From assembly GCA_029240815.1 (NCBI GenBank), contig JARDZO010000153.1, positions 1 to 13,176 of the forward strand: 13,176 bases of DNA, in the 5' to 3' direction. This document shows positions 1 to 7,069 of this stretch, piece after piece. Position numbers and translations under genes: made by a program. Under the pieces are notes generated by a model. The model saw nothing but the letters and a program-made list of their open reading frames with translations. It searched no databases and was not told the origin of the DNA. How positions within the stretch are numbered: position 1 is the first letter of the stretch; every line of letters starts with the position of its first letter. This stretch comes from Brevibacillus sp. (lineage in GTDB: Bacteria > Bacillota > Bacilli > Brevibacillales > Brevibacillaceae).

Positions 1-200
1 CGGAGCTTTTGATCCTGAGCGGGGAGATGGTCCATGTCGACGAAGAAGGGGTGAAGCGGATTCACGATTGGCTAACCGAGTGGGTACCAGAGGTTCCTCG
101 TCTCGAAAAGGCGAGTCTTGGTGAACAGGCGGGGTTGATCGGCGCTGTGCACAGCGTTCTGGAAGCGTTTCCGTCCACAAAACTGCTGGACAAAGTGTAA
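1..200 (+). CDS. C-terminal end of a ROK-family sugar kinase or ROK-type regulator (5' truncated)
   Basis: Only the last 65 or so residues are in the window, in the frame whose first complete codon is at position 3, ending at TAA 198-200. The tail contains LGEQAGLIGAVHSVLE, which matches the closing helix of ROK proteins (typically LG-x-x-AG-x-IGA), preceded by a short strand LLILSGEMV. ROK proteins are either cytosolic sugar kinases or NagC/XylR-type repressors; the DNA-binding or catalytic part lies upstream, so the two cannot be told apart. It ends 20 bases before the solute-binding protein gene, with no terminator between, so it is probably co-transcribed with the transporter. Either a sugar kinase or an amino-sugar regulator would fit the rest of the cluster. 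The family assignment rests on one motif and is moderate. Confidence 0.55.
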   Translation, partial: ELLILSGEMVHVDEEGVKRIHDWLTEWVPEVPRLEKASLGEQAGLIGAVHSVLEAFPSTKLLDKV

Positions 201-220
201 AAAAAAGAGGGGGAGTAATT

Positions 221-1351
221 TTGAGAAAGTCCAACAGCAAGCTGAAAAAATGGATGCAGGGGATGTTCGCTGGCTCCTTGGCACTGACCGTAGCGGCATG
301 CTCCGGTGGAGGTCAAGAAGCAAAGCCTGCGGAGAACAACAATGCAGGAGGTCAAGGCTCGACACAACCAGCAGCGACACCGGCTGCTTCAGGTGATCCA
401 CAAAAATTGGTCATCTACACAGGCCGTGACAAAAACATCTTCGAAGTCGTGCTGCCGAAATTTAAAGAAAAATACCCCAATATCGAAGTGGAAACACTGG
501 AAATGGGAGCCCAACAAATTTTGGAGCGTGTACGTGCTGAGAAAGCCAACCCACAAGCTGATTTCTGGTGGGGCGGTACGCAATCCGCACTGAGCACAGC
601 TGCTGACGAAGGTCTCTTGGAACCGTACAAGCCGACGTTCGCTGACAAAGTCCCGGATCTGTACAAAGACCCACAAGATCGCTGGTACGGTGAAATGCTG
701 TTGCCAGAGGTCATCATGTATAACTCGCAAGCGTTGAAACCAGAAGAAGTACCGCAAGATTGGGACGAATTGCTGGATCCCAAGTACAAAGACAAAATCG
801 TAATTCGTAATGTTCTGCCTTCTGGAACGATGCGTACCATTTATTCTGCCATGATCTACCGCCAAGGTGCGGACACACCGGAAAAAGGCTATGACTGGCT
901 CATGAAGCTGGATGCCAACACCAAGGAATATACGCAAGACCCGACCAATCTCTACCTCAAGCTGGACCGTCAGGAAGGCGTAATCTCTCTGTGGAACTTG
1001 CAAGACGTTCTGCTGCAGGGTAAAAAGAACAACCATCCGTATGACTTCGTCTATCCGAAGAGCGGTGCACCGATCCTCGTCGATGGTATCGCTGTCGTTA
1101 AAGGTGCGAAGAACATGGATGCAGCGAAAAACTTCATGGAGTTCCTGATGAGCCCGGAAATTGCTTCTCAATTGGCTAAGGAACGCTTCCAATTCCCTGC
1201 CCGTACGGACATCAGCAAGGATGACTTGCCAGATTTCATGAAAAATCTGGAGCTGAAGCCACTGGAACTCGATTGGGGCGTCATGGCTGCAAAGGAAAAA
1301 GAATGGATGCAGCATTGGGATGAAAACATCAAGGGCAAAGGCAAGAAGTGA
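221..1351 (+). CDS. ABC transporter solute-binding lipoprotein, FbpA/AfuA-like
   Basis: 376 aa, starting at TTG 221 behind AGAGGGGGAG (207-216). Residues 1-27 are a lipoprotein signal: basic start (RKSNSKLKK), hydrophobic stretch, and lipobox VAAC with Cys27 as the lipidated residue. Residues 28-60 are a Gly/Asn/Gln/Ala/Pro linker, and the periplasmic-binding-protein fold starts at LVIYTGRD (63-70). RAEKANPQADFWWGG (105-119) and YNSQAL (167-172) are typical of the ferric/phosphosugar/thiamine group of binding proteins. It would capture the ligand outside the membrane and deliver it to the permease encoded two genes downstream. The paired tyrosines that bind iron in classical FbpA are not evident; LWN (258-260) stands about where YY would be. 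Iron is therefore not supported. AfuA, a characterised relative, binds sugar phosphates. The ligand is unknown. Adjacent to ATPase and permease genes, separated from the ATPase by 92 bases that hold a stem-loop. Confidence 0.88.
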   Translation: MRKSNSKLKKWMQGMFAGSLALTVAACSGGGQEAKPAENNNAGGQGSTQPAATPAASGDPQKLVIYTGRDKNIFEVVLPKFKEKYPNIEVETLEMGAQQILERVRAEKANPQADFWWGGTQSALSTAADEGLLEPYKPTFADKVPDLYKDPQDRWYGEMLLPEVIMYNSQALKPEEVPQDWDELLDPKYKDKIVIRNVLPSGTMRTIYSAMIYRQGADTPEKGYDWLMKLDANTKEYTQDPTNLYLKLDRQEGVISLWNLQDVLLQGKKNNHPYDFVYPKSGAPILVDGIAVVKGAKNMDAAKNFMEFLMSPEIASQLAKERFQFPARTDISKDDLPDFMKNLELKPLELDWGVMAAKEKEWMQHWDENIKGKGKK

Positions 1352-1357
1352 TCAACA

Positions 1358-1393
1358 GGCTAGACGGGAAGGAGTGTTCCTTTCCGTCTAGTC
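1358..1393 (+). promoter_or_regulatory. Intercistronic stem-loop after the solute-binding protein gene
   Basis: CTAGACGGGAAGG (1360-1372) pairs with CCTTTCCGTCTAG (1379-1391) over 13 bp with one G-T wobble, and two more outer pairs reach 1358/1393. The loop is AGTGTT. No T-run follows, so it is not a standard Rho-independent terminator. In many ABC operons a structure after the binding-protein gene protects the upstream mRNA so that the binding protein is made in excess; that role is inferred here. Confidence 0.7.
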
Positions 1394-1443
1394 ACTTATA
1401 CCTCGCCTGCCACGACTCGCCACGAAGGAGGACACAAAATCGG

Positions 1444-2520
1444 ATGAGCAGCGTAACACTGGAGCACGTTCACAAACGCTTTGGCAATGCAAAAGGGGTC
1501 GAAGATGTTCATATCCATATCGAGTCGGGTGAGTTCTTCACCTTTCTGGGCCCCAGCGGTTGCGGGAAAACAACGACTCTGCGGATGATCGCGGGTTTCT
1601 ACTATCCGTCTGCGGGACAGATTCGTTTTGGTAGTCATGAGGTTACTTCGGTGCCTCCGCATAAACGAAATACCGGGATGGTTTTTCAAAACTACGCCTT
1701 GTTCCCGCACATGACCGTCTTTGAAAATATCGCCTTTGGGCTGCAGGTACGCAACATTTCCAAGGCAGACACCAAGGAACGCGTGGAGCGCATGATGAAG
1801 CTGGTCAGACTGGAAGGGTATGGAGATCGCAGAATCGATCAACTCTCTGGCGGTCAACAGCAACGGGTGGCGTTGGCGCGGGCGCTGGTCATCGAGCCGC
1901 AGATTCTGCTGTTGGATGAGCCGCTGTCCAATCTGGACGCAAAGCTGCGGGAAGAGACCCGTTTTGAAATCAAGAGACTCCAATTGGAGTTGGGGATTAC
2001 GACCATCTACGTCACGCATGATCAGGCTGAAGCCATGTCTATGTCTGATCGGATCATGGTCATGCAAAGCGGTGAAGTTCAGCAGATTGGCACACCACAC
2101 GAAATCTATCATCGTCCCGTCAATCGTTTTGTAGCCTCCTTTATCGGCGAGACCAACCTGTGGGAAGGTACTGTGGTTGGCATCGAAGGGGACGAGGTAC
2201 AAGTAAAGGTCTCATCGGGACACGTATTGAGCGGTCTCAAACAAAACGCATCACCACAAGCAAAGTTGGGGACAGGGGAAAAAGTGACACTGTCCATCCG
2301 ACCAGAATCGGTGCAGGAGAGTACAGGAGCAGCTGGGGCGAATACCATCACAGGTTCTGTCGTGCTTGCTGAATTTACGGGAGCATGTGTCAACTACGTG
2401 ACCCGCGTGGGCGATGAGCAGCTGCGCAGCATGTCCATCAATTTGGGAAGACAAGTCAAGCAGCGCGGAGAGACGATCGGGCTGTACATACCGAAAGAGA
2501 GCATTTACTTTGCTGGATAA
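1444..2520 (+). CDS. ABC transporter ATP-binding protein (FbpC/PotA/AfuC-like)
   Basis: 358 aa from ATG 1444, with AAGGAGG at 1425-1431. A GTG at 1348 is open in frame, but it would start inside the preceding stop region and stem-loop, and the extra residues do not look like the family. Complete nucleotide-binding domain: Walker A GPSGCGKTT (36-44), Q-loop VFQNYALFPH, signature LSGGQQQRVALARAL, Walker B ILLLDEPLSNLD, and H-loop THDQAEA. The last 120 residues (from about TNLWEG) form a TOBE-like domain, as in the PotA/UgpC/FbpC branch. It hydrolyses ATP on the cytosolic face to drive the fused permease downstream. The permease gene begins 14 bases after its stop. The family is certain; the substrate cannot be read from it. 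Confidence 0.95.
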   Translation: MSSVTLEHVHKRFGNAKGVEDVHIHIESGEFFTFLGPSGCGKTTTLRMIAGFYYPSAGQIRFGSHEVTSVPPHKRNTGMVFQNYALFPHMTVFENIAFGLQVRNISKADTKERVERMMKLVRLEGYGDRRIDQLSGGQQQRVALARALVIEPQILLLDEPLSNLDAKLREETRFEIKRLQLELGITTIYVTHDQAEAMSMSDRIMVMQSGEVQQIGTPHEIYHRPVNRFVASFIGETNLWEGTVVGIEGDEVQVKVSSGHVLSGLKQNASPQAKLGTGEKVTLSIRPESVQESTGAAGANTITGSVVLAEFTGACVNYVTRVGDEQLRSMSINLGRQVKQRGETIGLYIPKESIYFAG

Positions 2521-2534
2521 GGAGGGAGAAGCGA

Positions 2535-4262
2535 TTGAAAGCAGATATACAACAAGCGCCAGTAGCGACCAGACGGAAGTCCATCACGGCTTCACCTTCC
2601 TTCGTCTACGTACTTGTTTCGCCACTCTTTTTGATTTTGCTGGCCTATGTCATCTATCCGCTGTTTGAAACGTTCGTTGCTAGTATCAAAGTCGATGAAG
2701 TCATTACGTGGAAGAACTACGCGCGCTTCTTTAGCCTGGAGCATACGGCCAATCTGGAGGCGCTGTGGACGAGTATTTACATCTCTGTCTTGAGTGTCAT
2801 CGCATGCGGCATCGTAGGGGTGACTATGGCGTTTTTACTGGAGCGCTATGAATTCCCGGGAAGAAAAATCTTGTCTGTTCTCGCCCTTGTGCCGATGGCT
2901 TTGCCACCGTTGATCGGGGTGCTGTCGTTTACCTTCCTGTATGGGGAAAGCGGTATTTTCCCCCGTGCGATCAAGGAATTCTTGGGGCTGGCGACTGTAC
3001 CGTTTCCGTTAAAAGGATTTTGGGGTGTCGTAGTCGTTCATACGTTTACGATGTACACCTACTTTTTTATGACAGCCACTGCAGCTATCAAAGGACTTGA
3101 TCCATCTTTGGAAGAAGCGGCGGCAAGTCTCGGAGCGAATCGCTTTACCATCTGGCGGCGCATCATTTTGCCGATGCTGACCCCGGCGATGGTTGCGTCC
3201 TCTCTCTTGGTCTTCATGGTCTCGATGGCGTCCTACACAGCACCGCTCATCTTTGGTATCGACCGGACGATGACGATGCAGATCTACCTTTCCCGAACCA
3301 ATGGGGATTTGGACATGGCGGCAACGCAGTCCACGATCCTGTCGATTGTCTCGGTACTCTTTCTCCTGATCATGCGTTGGTACCAAGGCGTACGCAACTA
3401 TCAGAACCTGAGCAAAGGGGTTAGCGTGCACCGTACGGAGATCAAGAGCAAAACGGTCCGTTACATAGCGATGGTACTTTCTTTTATCGGTACTGTCATC
3501 CTGATGCTGCCAATTCTCGTGTTGGTACTGATTTCTTTCTCGGTAGACGGTACCTGGACGGTGCAAATATTGCCTCCTCAATACACGTTCGATCATTATC
3601 TCGACTTGTTTACAGATAGCAAGACCTGGCGACCGATTGTAAACAGTTTGCAGCTCTCTGCGATCGCATGTGTCGGTATCGTCCTGTTCGGTATCGCGGC
3701 TGCCTATTCGATGGTTCGCTTGAAGTTTCGCGGCAAGACGCTGCTGGACGTATTGATCATGCTGCCTTGGGCATTGCCGGGTACAGTCGTTGCGGTCAAC
3801 CTGATTGCGGCTTTCAGTCAACCAACAGCCTTCAGCTTTGGACAGGTACTGATCGGGACGTTCTGGATCATCCCGTTGGCTTACTTCGTCCGACATCTGC
3901 CGCTCGTGTTCCGTTCCACCTCTGCGACGCTGATGCAAATGGACCCGTCTGTTGAAGAAGCGGCGCGCAACTTGGGAGCATCTTGGTGGTACAGCTTTCG
4001 GAGAGTTGTCTTCCCGATGGCTTTGGGAGGTATCCTGGCGGGAACGCTGCTGGCTTTTGTCCAGTGTATCGGCGAGTTCGTCGCATCGATCCTGATCTTT
4101 ACGCCTCGGACGACCCCGTTGTCGGTAGCCGTGTTCCAACGGATGTACAATTTTGAGTTCGGAACGGCGTGTGCGTACGGTGTGTTACAGATTATCGTCA
4201 TCATCGTCGTGCTGTTCATTTCCAGAAAGCTGGGTGGCGACAAGGCAGGAGCGGCTATGTAG
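2535..4262 (+). CDS. ABC transporter permease, two fused transmembrane domains (FbpB/AfuB-like)
   Basis: 575 aa from TTG 2535, set by GGAGGGAG (2521-2528) just after the ATPase stop. The protein is a tandem of two permease units of about 280 residues each, with about six membrane segments per unit. Each carries an EAA coupling loop for the ATPase: EEAAASLGANRFTIWRRIIL around residue 193, and EEAARNLGASWWYSFRRVVF around residue 474. The fused arrangement is the hallmark of the ferric/phosphosugar-type importers, in which one polypeptide replaces the usual permease pair. A basic cytosolic N-terminus (TRRK) precedes the first hydrophobic segment (SFVYVLVSPLFLILLAYVIY). It completes a binding protein-ATPase-permease importer. 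A 167-base structured gap separates it from the exported deacetylase gene. Confidence 0.94.
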   Translation: MKADIQQAPVATRRKSITASPSFVYVLVSPLFLILLAYVIYPLFETFVASIKVDEVITWKNYARFFSLEHTANLEALWTSIYISVLSVIACGIVGVTMAFLLERYEFPGRKILSVLALVPMALPPLIGVLSFTFLYGESGIFPRAIKEFLGLATVPFPLKGFWGVVVVHTFTMYTYFFMTATAAIKGLDPSLEEAAASLGANRFTIWRRIILPMLTPAMVASSLLVFMVSMASYTAPLIFGIDRTMTMQIYLSRTNGDLDMAATQSTILSIVSVLFLLIMRWYQGVRNYQNLSKGVSVHRTEIKSKTVRYIAMVLSFIGTVILMLPILVLVLISFSVDGTWTVQILPPQYTFDHYLDLFTDSKTWRPIVNSLQLSAIACVGIVLFGIAAAYSMVRLKFRGKTLLDVLIMLPWALPGTVVAVNLIAAFSQPTAFSFGQVLIGTFWIIPLAYFVRHLPLVFRSTSATLMQMDPSVEEAARNLGASWWYSFRRVVFPMALGGILAGTLLAFVQCIGEFVASILIFTPRTTPLSVAVFQRMYNFEFGTACAYGVLQIIVIIVVLFISRKLGGDKAGAAM

Positions 4263-4411
4263 CTATAGGCTATGGCCATCGTTCGCAGGGCCATGAGTTC
4301 GCTGCGATAGGGGTTTTCTTACTTCGCTATTCTTCCGTGGGTCAATCCATGGCGGCACCAGGAGATACTACCAGGAGATGCCGTGATTGATATAGACATC
4401 AATCTGAGTAG
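4263..4411 (+). other. Structured intergenic region with a direct repeat and small hairpins
   Basis: No coding signal was found. Three elements are visible. ATGGCC and GGCCAT flank an 11-base loop near 4271-4294, followed by CGCAG/CTGCG and then GGGGTTTTCTT. ACCAGGAGAT occurs twice in direct orientation (4357-4366 and 4370-4379). GATTGAT (4385-4391) and ATCAATC (4398-4404) form a perfect 7-bp dyad with a 6-base spacer, directly upstream of the next ribosome binding site. The region could hold a partial terminator or a second promoter/operator for the downstream genes. No convincing -35/-10 pair was seen. Confidence 0.45.
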
Positions 4412-4416
4412 GGAAT

Positions 4417-4421
4417 GGAGG
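4417..4421 (+). promoter_or_regulatory. Ribosome binding site that sets a TTG start
   Basis: GGAGG lies 8 bases before TTG 4430. An in-frame ATG at 4415 overlaps this site and has only AGTAGGG before it, so the TTG is the better start. It also gives a standard signal peptide beginning MRKGK, like the solute-binding protein. Confidence 0.7.
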
Positions 4422-4429
4422 AACGTTCA

Positions 4430-6961
4430 TTGAGAAAGGGGAAACTAGCCAAGCTGTACACTCTCACGACAGCGGCGGCGCTCGTAGGTAGTCTGATATT
4501 GCCTGTAGCGCCCCAGACTGCCCATGCCGACCGGGGGGTTGTCGATCTGTGGAAAGCGATCAAACCGCTGACTACAATCGCAAGCGCCATGAATACCGGT
4601 GCCCATCCAGATGACGAGCATAGTTCGACGCTCGCCTATCTGTCGCTGGGAAGAGGTGTGGACACGTCCAGTGTCATTGCCAATCGCGGCGAAGGTGGCC
4701 AAAACGAGATCGGCAGTGAGCTGGGCAACGCGTTGGGTATCATCCGCACACGCGAATTGCAGGAGGCTTCCAAAATCACGAACATTCATCTGGAGAATCT
4801 CAGCGAGAAGATCAACGACCCTATCTTCGACTTCGGTTTTTCCAAGAGCCCAGATGAGACTCTGGAAAAATGGGGCGAGGACGTCGCGTACGAGCGGTTG
4901 ATCCGCAAAATCCGCACCCTGCGGCCAGATGTGGTGATTCCCGCATTTCTGAATGAGCAGTCAACACATGGCCATCACCGAGCGATCAATGTCATCACGG
5001 TTCGGGCATACAAAGATGCCGCTGACCCGACAGTGTTCCCTGAGCAGTTGAAGGAAGGCTTGACGCCATGGCAGGTGAAGAAGCTGTATCTGCCTGCCAA
5101 GGAAAATGATTATACGGTGAGCGTTCCCGTCGGAGCCTACGATGAAGTGTACGGTGCATCGTATGTGCAGCTGGGTGAAGAATCCCGGTTTATGCACAAG
5201 AGCCAAGGGATGGGACGTCACTACGACGAAGGGGCGAGCTTTAATTACTACAAGCTCGATCAATCCGTCGTGAAATCCAAGAGCAAGGAAACGGACTTTT
5301 TCGATGGCATCGCTTTTACGTTTACCGATCTGGCCAAGGAGGTAGCGAGTCAGTCCGGTGGGGACAAAGTCGCAAGTGACCTGCAAAAGCTGCAAAAGGA
5401 TGCCGATGAAGTCATCACGGCATATCCGCACTTTGGAACAGTAGCTAAAGAAGTGCACGACATGATCGCGGACGTCCAGAAAGCGACTGCGGATGTGCAG
5501 GCTTCCAAACTGTCGGCGGATACCAAAACAGATCTGCTTTACCGTCTGGGTGTCAAAGCGGCACAGCTGAACAAAGCGAGTACAGAATCCTTATCACTGG
5601 TGACGAAAGTGAAGCCGGAGACAGGCGAGCTAGTTGCTGGACAGACGACAAAAGTGACGGTCACTGCTTACAACGGTGGTCAGGTCAAGCTGGGTAAAGT
5701 GGACCTGAAGCTGAACGTTCCAAAAGGCTGGAAGGCGACGCCGCAAGGGACGACCAGCTTTAACCAGTTGGGCTACAGTCAGACCGTAAAAACGACGTAC
5801 AACGTATCGGTACCCGATGATGCTGCTCTATTCCAGCCATATGCAGCGCCTTCGCTCACCGCGGATGTCTCCTACAGCTTCTCGGGTGCGACAGCTACCA
5901 GCCATGCCGTACCGACTGATGCCGTAGCGGTATTGCCAGCATTTGCGTTGACACTCAGCCCGAATGCTACCGTGTTGAACACCCTGAAGCCACAAGAGCC
6001 AATCCCAGTCAAAGTCACAGTTAAAAACTACAACCCTGGCGCTGCGCAGGCGAATATTTCCCTCGACGTACCGAATGGGTGGACCGTCGAGCCAAAAGCA
6101 ACGCCGCTTGATTTCGCTGCAAAAGGAGAAACCAAATCGGTTGCTTTCACGGTCAAAGCGGCTGCGTCAGTCAAGCCGGATTCGTACAAGGTAACAGCCG
6201 TTGCAACCAGCGGCGGAAAAGAAAGCAAACACGGAGCGCAGGTCATCCGGTATGCACACATTGGCACTACTTATTTCGTTCAACCAGCAGAATTGTCGAT
6301 TCAGGCATTTGACCTGCAAGTACCAGAAGGACTAAAGGTCGGTTACGTTTCCAGCGGCTTTGACAACATCGATCAGTACTTGCAGCAGTTAGGTGTACAA
6401 GTAACGAATCTTACAGCGAAAGATATTGAGTCAGGCGACCTCAGCCAGTACAACACAATCGTTCTCGGCATTCGCGCATACGGATTCCGTCCAGAGCTGA
6501 TTCCGAGCAACGCACGTTTGCTGAAATACGTGGAAAATGGCGGGAATCTGGTCGTGCAATACCACAAGCCGGAAGACAAGTGGAAGCCTGAGCTGGCACC
6601 TTATCCGATCAAGATCGGGGAACCGTTGATCCAGTGGCGGGTAACCGATGAAAATTCCAAGGTGACGATGCTTGCACCTGATCATCCGCTGTTCAACGCA
6701 CCAAACAAGATCACAGAGCAGGACTGGAACAACTGGATTCAAGACCGTTCTGCTTACAACCCTGCACAGTGGGGCAAGGAGTACACCGAGCTGATTTCCA
6801 ATGGTGACGCAGGCGAGAATGAGTTTACCGGTACATTCCTTTCGGCCAAGTACGGCAAAGGAACTTACACCTATAGCTCCCTTGTCTGGTACCGTGAGAT
6901 TCCTGCTCTGGTTCCGGGCGCAATTCGATTGTTTGTCAACATGGTCAGTCTCCACCAGTAA
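4430..6961 (+). CDS. Exported PIG-L (LmbE-like) deacetylase with NEW3-like and amidotransferase-like C-terminal domains
   Basis: 843 aa from TTG 4430. Residues 1-33 are a Sec signal peptide: basic MRKGKLAK, hydrophobic core, and AHA before a probable cleavage at 33/34. The PIG-L domain follows (about 45-270). AHPDDE (58-63) carries the metal-binding His and Asp and the general base, and GHHRA (181-185) carries the third-ligand His region. The family hydrolyses N-acetyl or other N-acyl groups from glucosamine-type sugars using zinc. Residues 300-390 are helical. About 395-620 form two beta-rich repeats resembling NEW3 domains (VPKGWKA and VPNGWTV are equivalent positions). About 620-843 resemble the class I glutamine amidotransferase-like domain found in similar Bacteroidota proteins (IVLGIRAYGF, NGGNLVVQY). 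No cysteine was seen there, so that domain is probably non-catalytic. It would act outside the membrane, next to the importer encoded upstream. The exact substrate is unknown. Confidence 0.85.
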   Translation: MRKGKLAKLYTLTTAAALVGSLILPVAPQTAHADRGVVDLWKAIKPLTTIASAMNTGAHPDDEHSSTLAYLSLGRGVDTSSVIANRGEGGQNEIGSELGNALGIIRTRELQEASKITNIHLENLSEKINDPIFDFGFSKSPDETLEKWGEDVAYERLIRKIRTLRPDVVIPAFLNEQSTHGHHRAINVITVRAYKDAADPTVFPEQLKEGLTPWQVKKLYLPAKENDYTVSVPVGAYDEVYGASYVQLGEESRFMHKSQGMGRHYDEGASFNYYKLDQSVVKSKSKETDFFDGIAFTFTDLAKEVASQSGGDKVASDLQKLQKDADEVITAYPHFGTVAKEVHDMIADVQKATADVQASKLSADTKTDLLYRLGVKAAQLNKASTESLSLVTKVKPETGELVAGQTTKVTVTAYNGGQVKLGKVDLKLNVPKGWKATPQGTTSFNQLGYSQTVKTTYNVSVPDDAALFQPYAAPSLTADVSYSFSGATATSHAVPTDAVAVLPAFALTLSPNATVLNTLKPQEPIPVKVTVKNYNPGAAQANISLDVPNGWTVEPKATPLDFAAKGETKSVAFTVKAAASVKPDSYKVTAVATSGGKESKHGAQVIRYAHIGTTYFVQPAELSIQAFDLQVPEGLKVGYVSSGFDNIDQYLQQLGVQVTNLTAKDIESGDLSQYNTIVLGIRAYGFRPELIPSNARLLKYVENGGNLVVQYHKPEDKWKPELAPYPIKIGEPLIQWRVTDENSKVTMLAPDHPLFNAPNKITEQDWNNWIQDRSAYNPAQWGKEYTELISNGDAGENEFTGTFLSAKYGKGTYTYSSLVWYREIPALVPGAIRLFVNMVSLHQ

Positions 6962-6971
6962 GGAATTCCTT

Positions 6972-7015
6972 CCACGGGGGAGAGAGGCAGCGATGAGGCC
7001 TCTTTCCCTTCGTGG
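6972..7015 (+). promoter_or_regulatory. Intercistronic stem-loop after the exported deacetylase gene
   Basis: CCACG followed by a G-rich arm (6972-6988) pairs with 6998-7015 over 17 bp, with one bulged C at 7011 and three G-T wobbles. The loop covers 6989-6997. There is no T-run after it, and the next gene starts 54 bases on. It resembles the stem-loop at 1358-1393 in having a long stem and no U-tract. Likely a processing or mRNA-stability element, or a weak terminator; the function is inferred. Confidence 0.65.
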
Positions 7016-7069
7016 GCTTCGCAATCAGAGAAATAGCAAACGAATGGGTAGAAAAGGAGATGCAAGTCG

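Noticed and set aside
389..1315. Long minus-strand open frame (308 codons) opposite the solute-binding protein gene
   Set aside because: It is the antisense shadow of a clear lipoprotein gene. Its translation has no recognisable domain and no ribosome binding site was seen.
1348..1443. N-terminal extension of the ATPase from GTG 1348
   Set aside because: It overlaps the binding-protein stop and covers the stem-loop. The family begins at MSSVTLEHV, with AAGGAGG before ATG 1444.
3009..4139. Minus-strand open frame of 376 codons opposite the permease gene
   Set aside because: Its translation is an unstructured Arg/Gln/Asp/His-rich mix, typical of the antisense of a membrane protein gene. The plus-strand permease is unambiguous.
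221..4262. Calling the importer a ferric iron system (fbpABC)
   Set aside because: The layout fits, but the iron-binding tyrosine pair is not visible and the neighbours are sugar enzymes, so no iron-specific name is given.
4415..4429. ATG 4415 as start of the exported deacetylase
   Set aside because: It overlaps the GGAGG site that suits TTG 4430. The five extra residues put acidic residues before the signal peptide.
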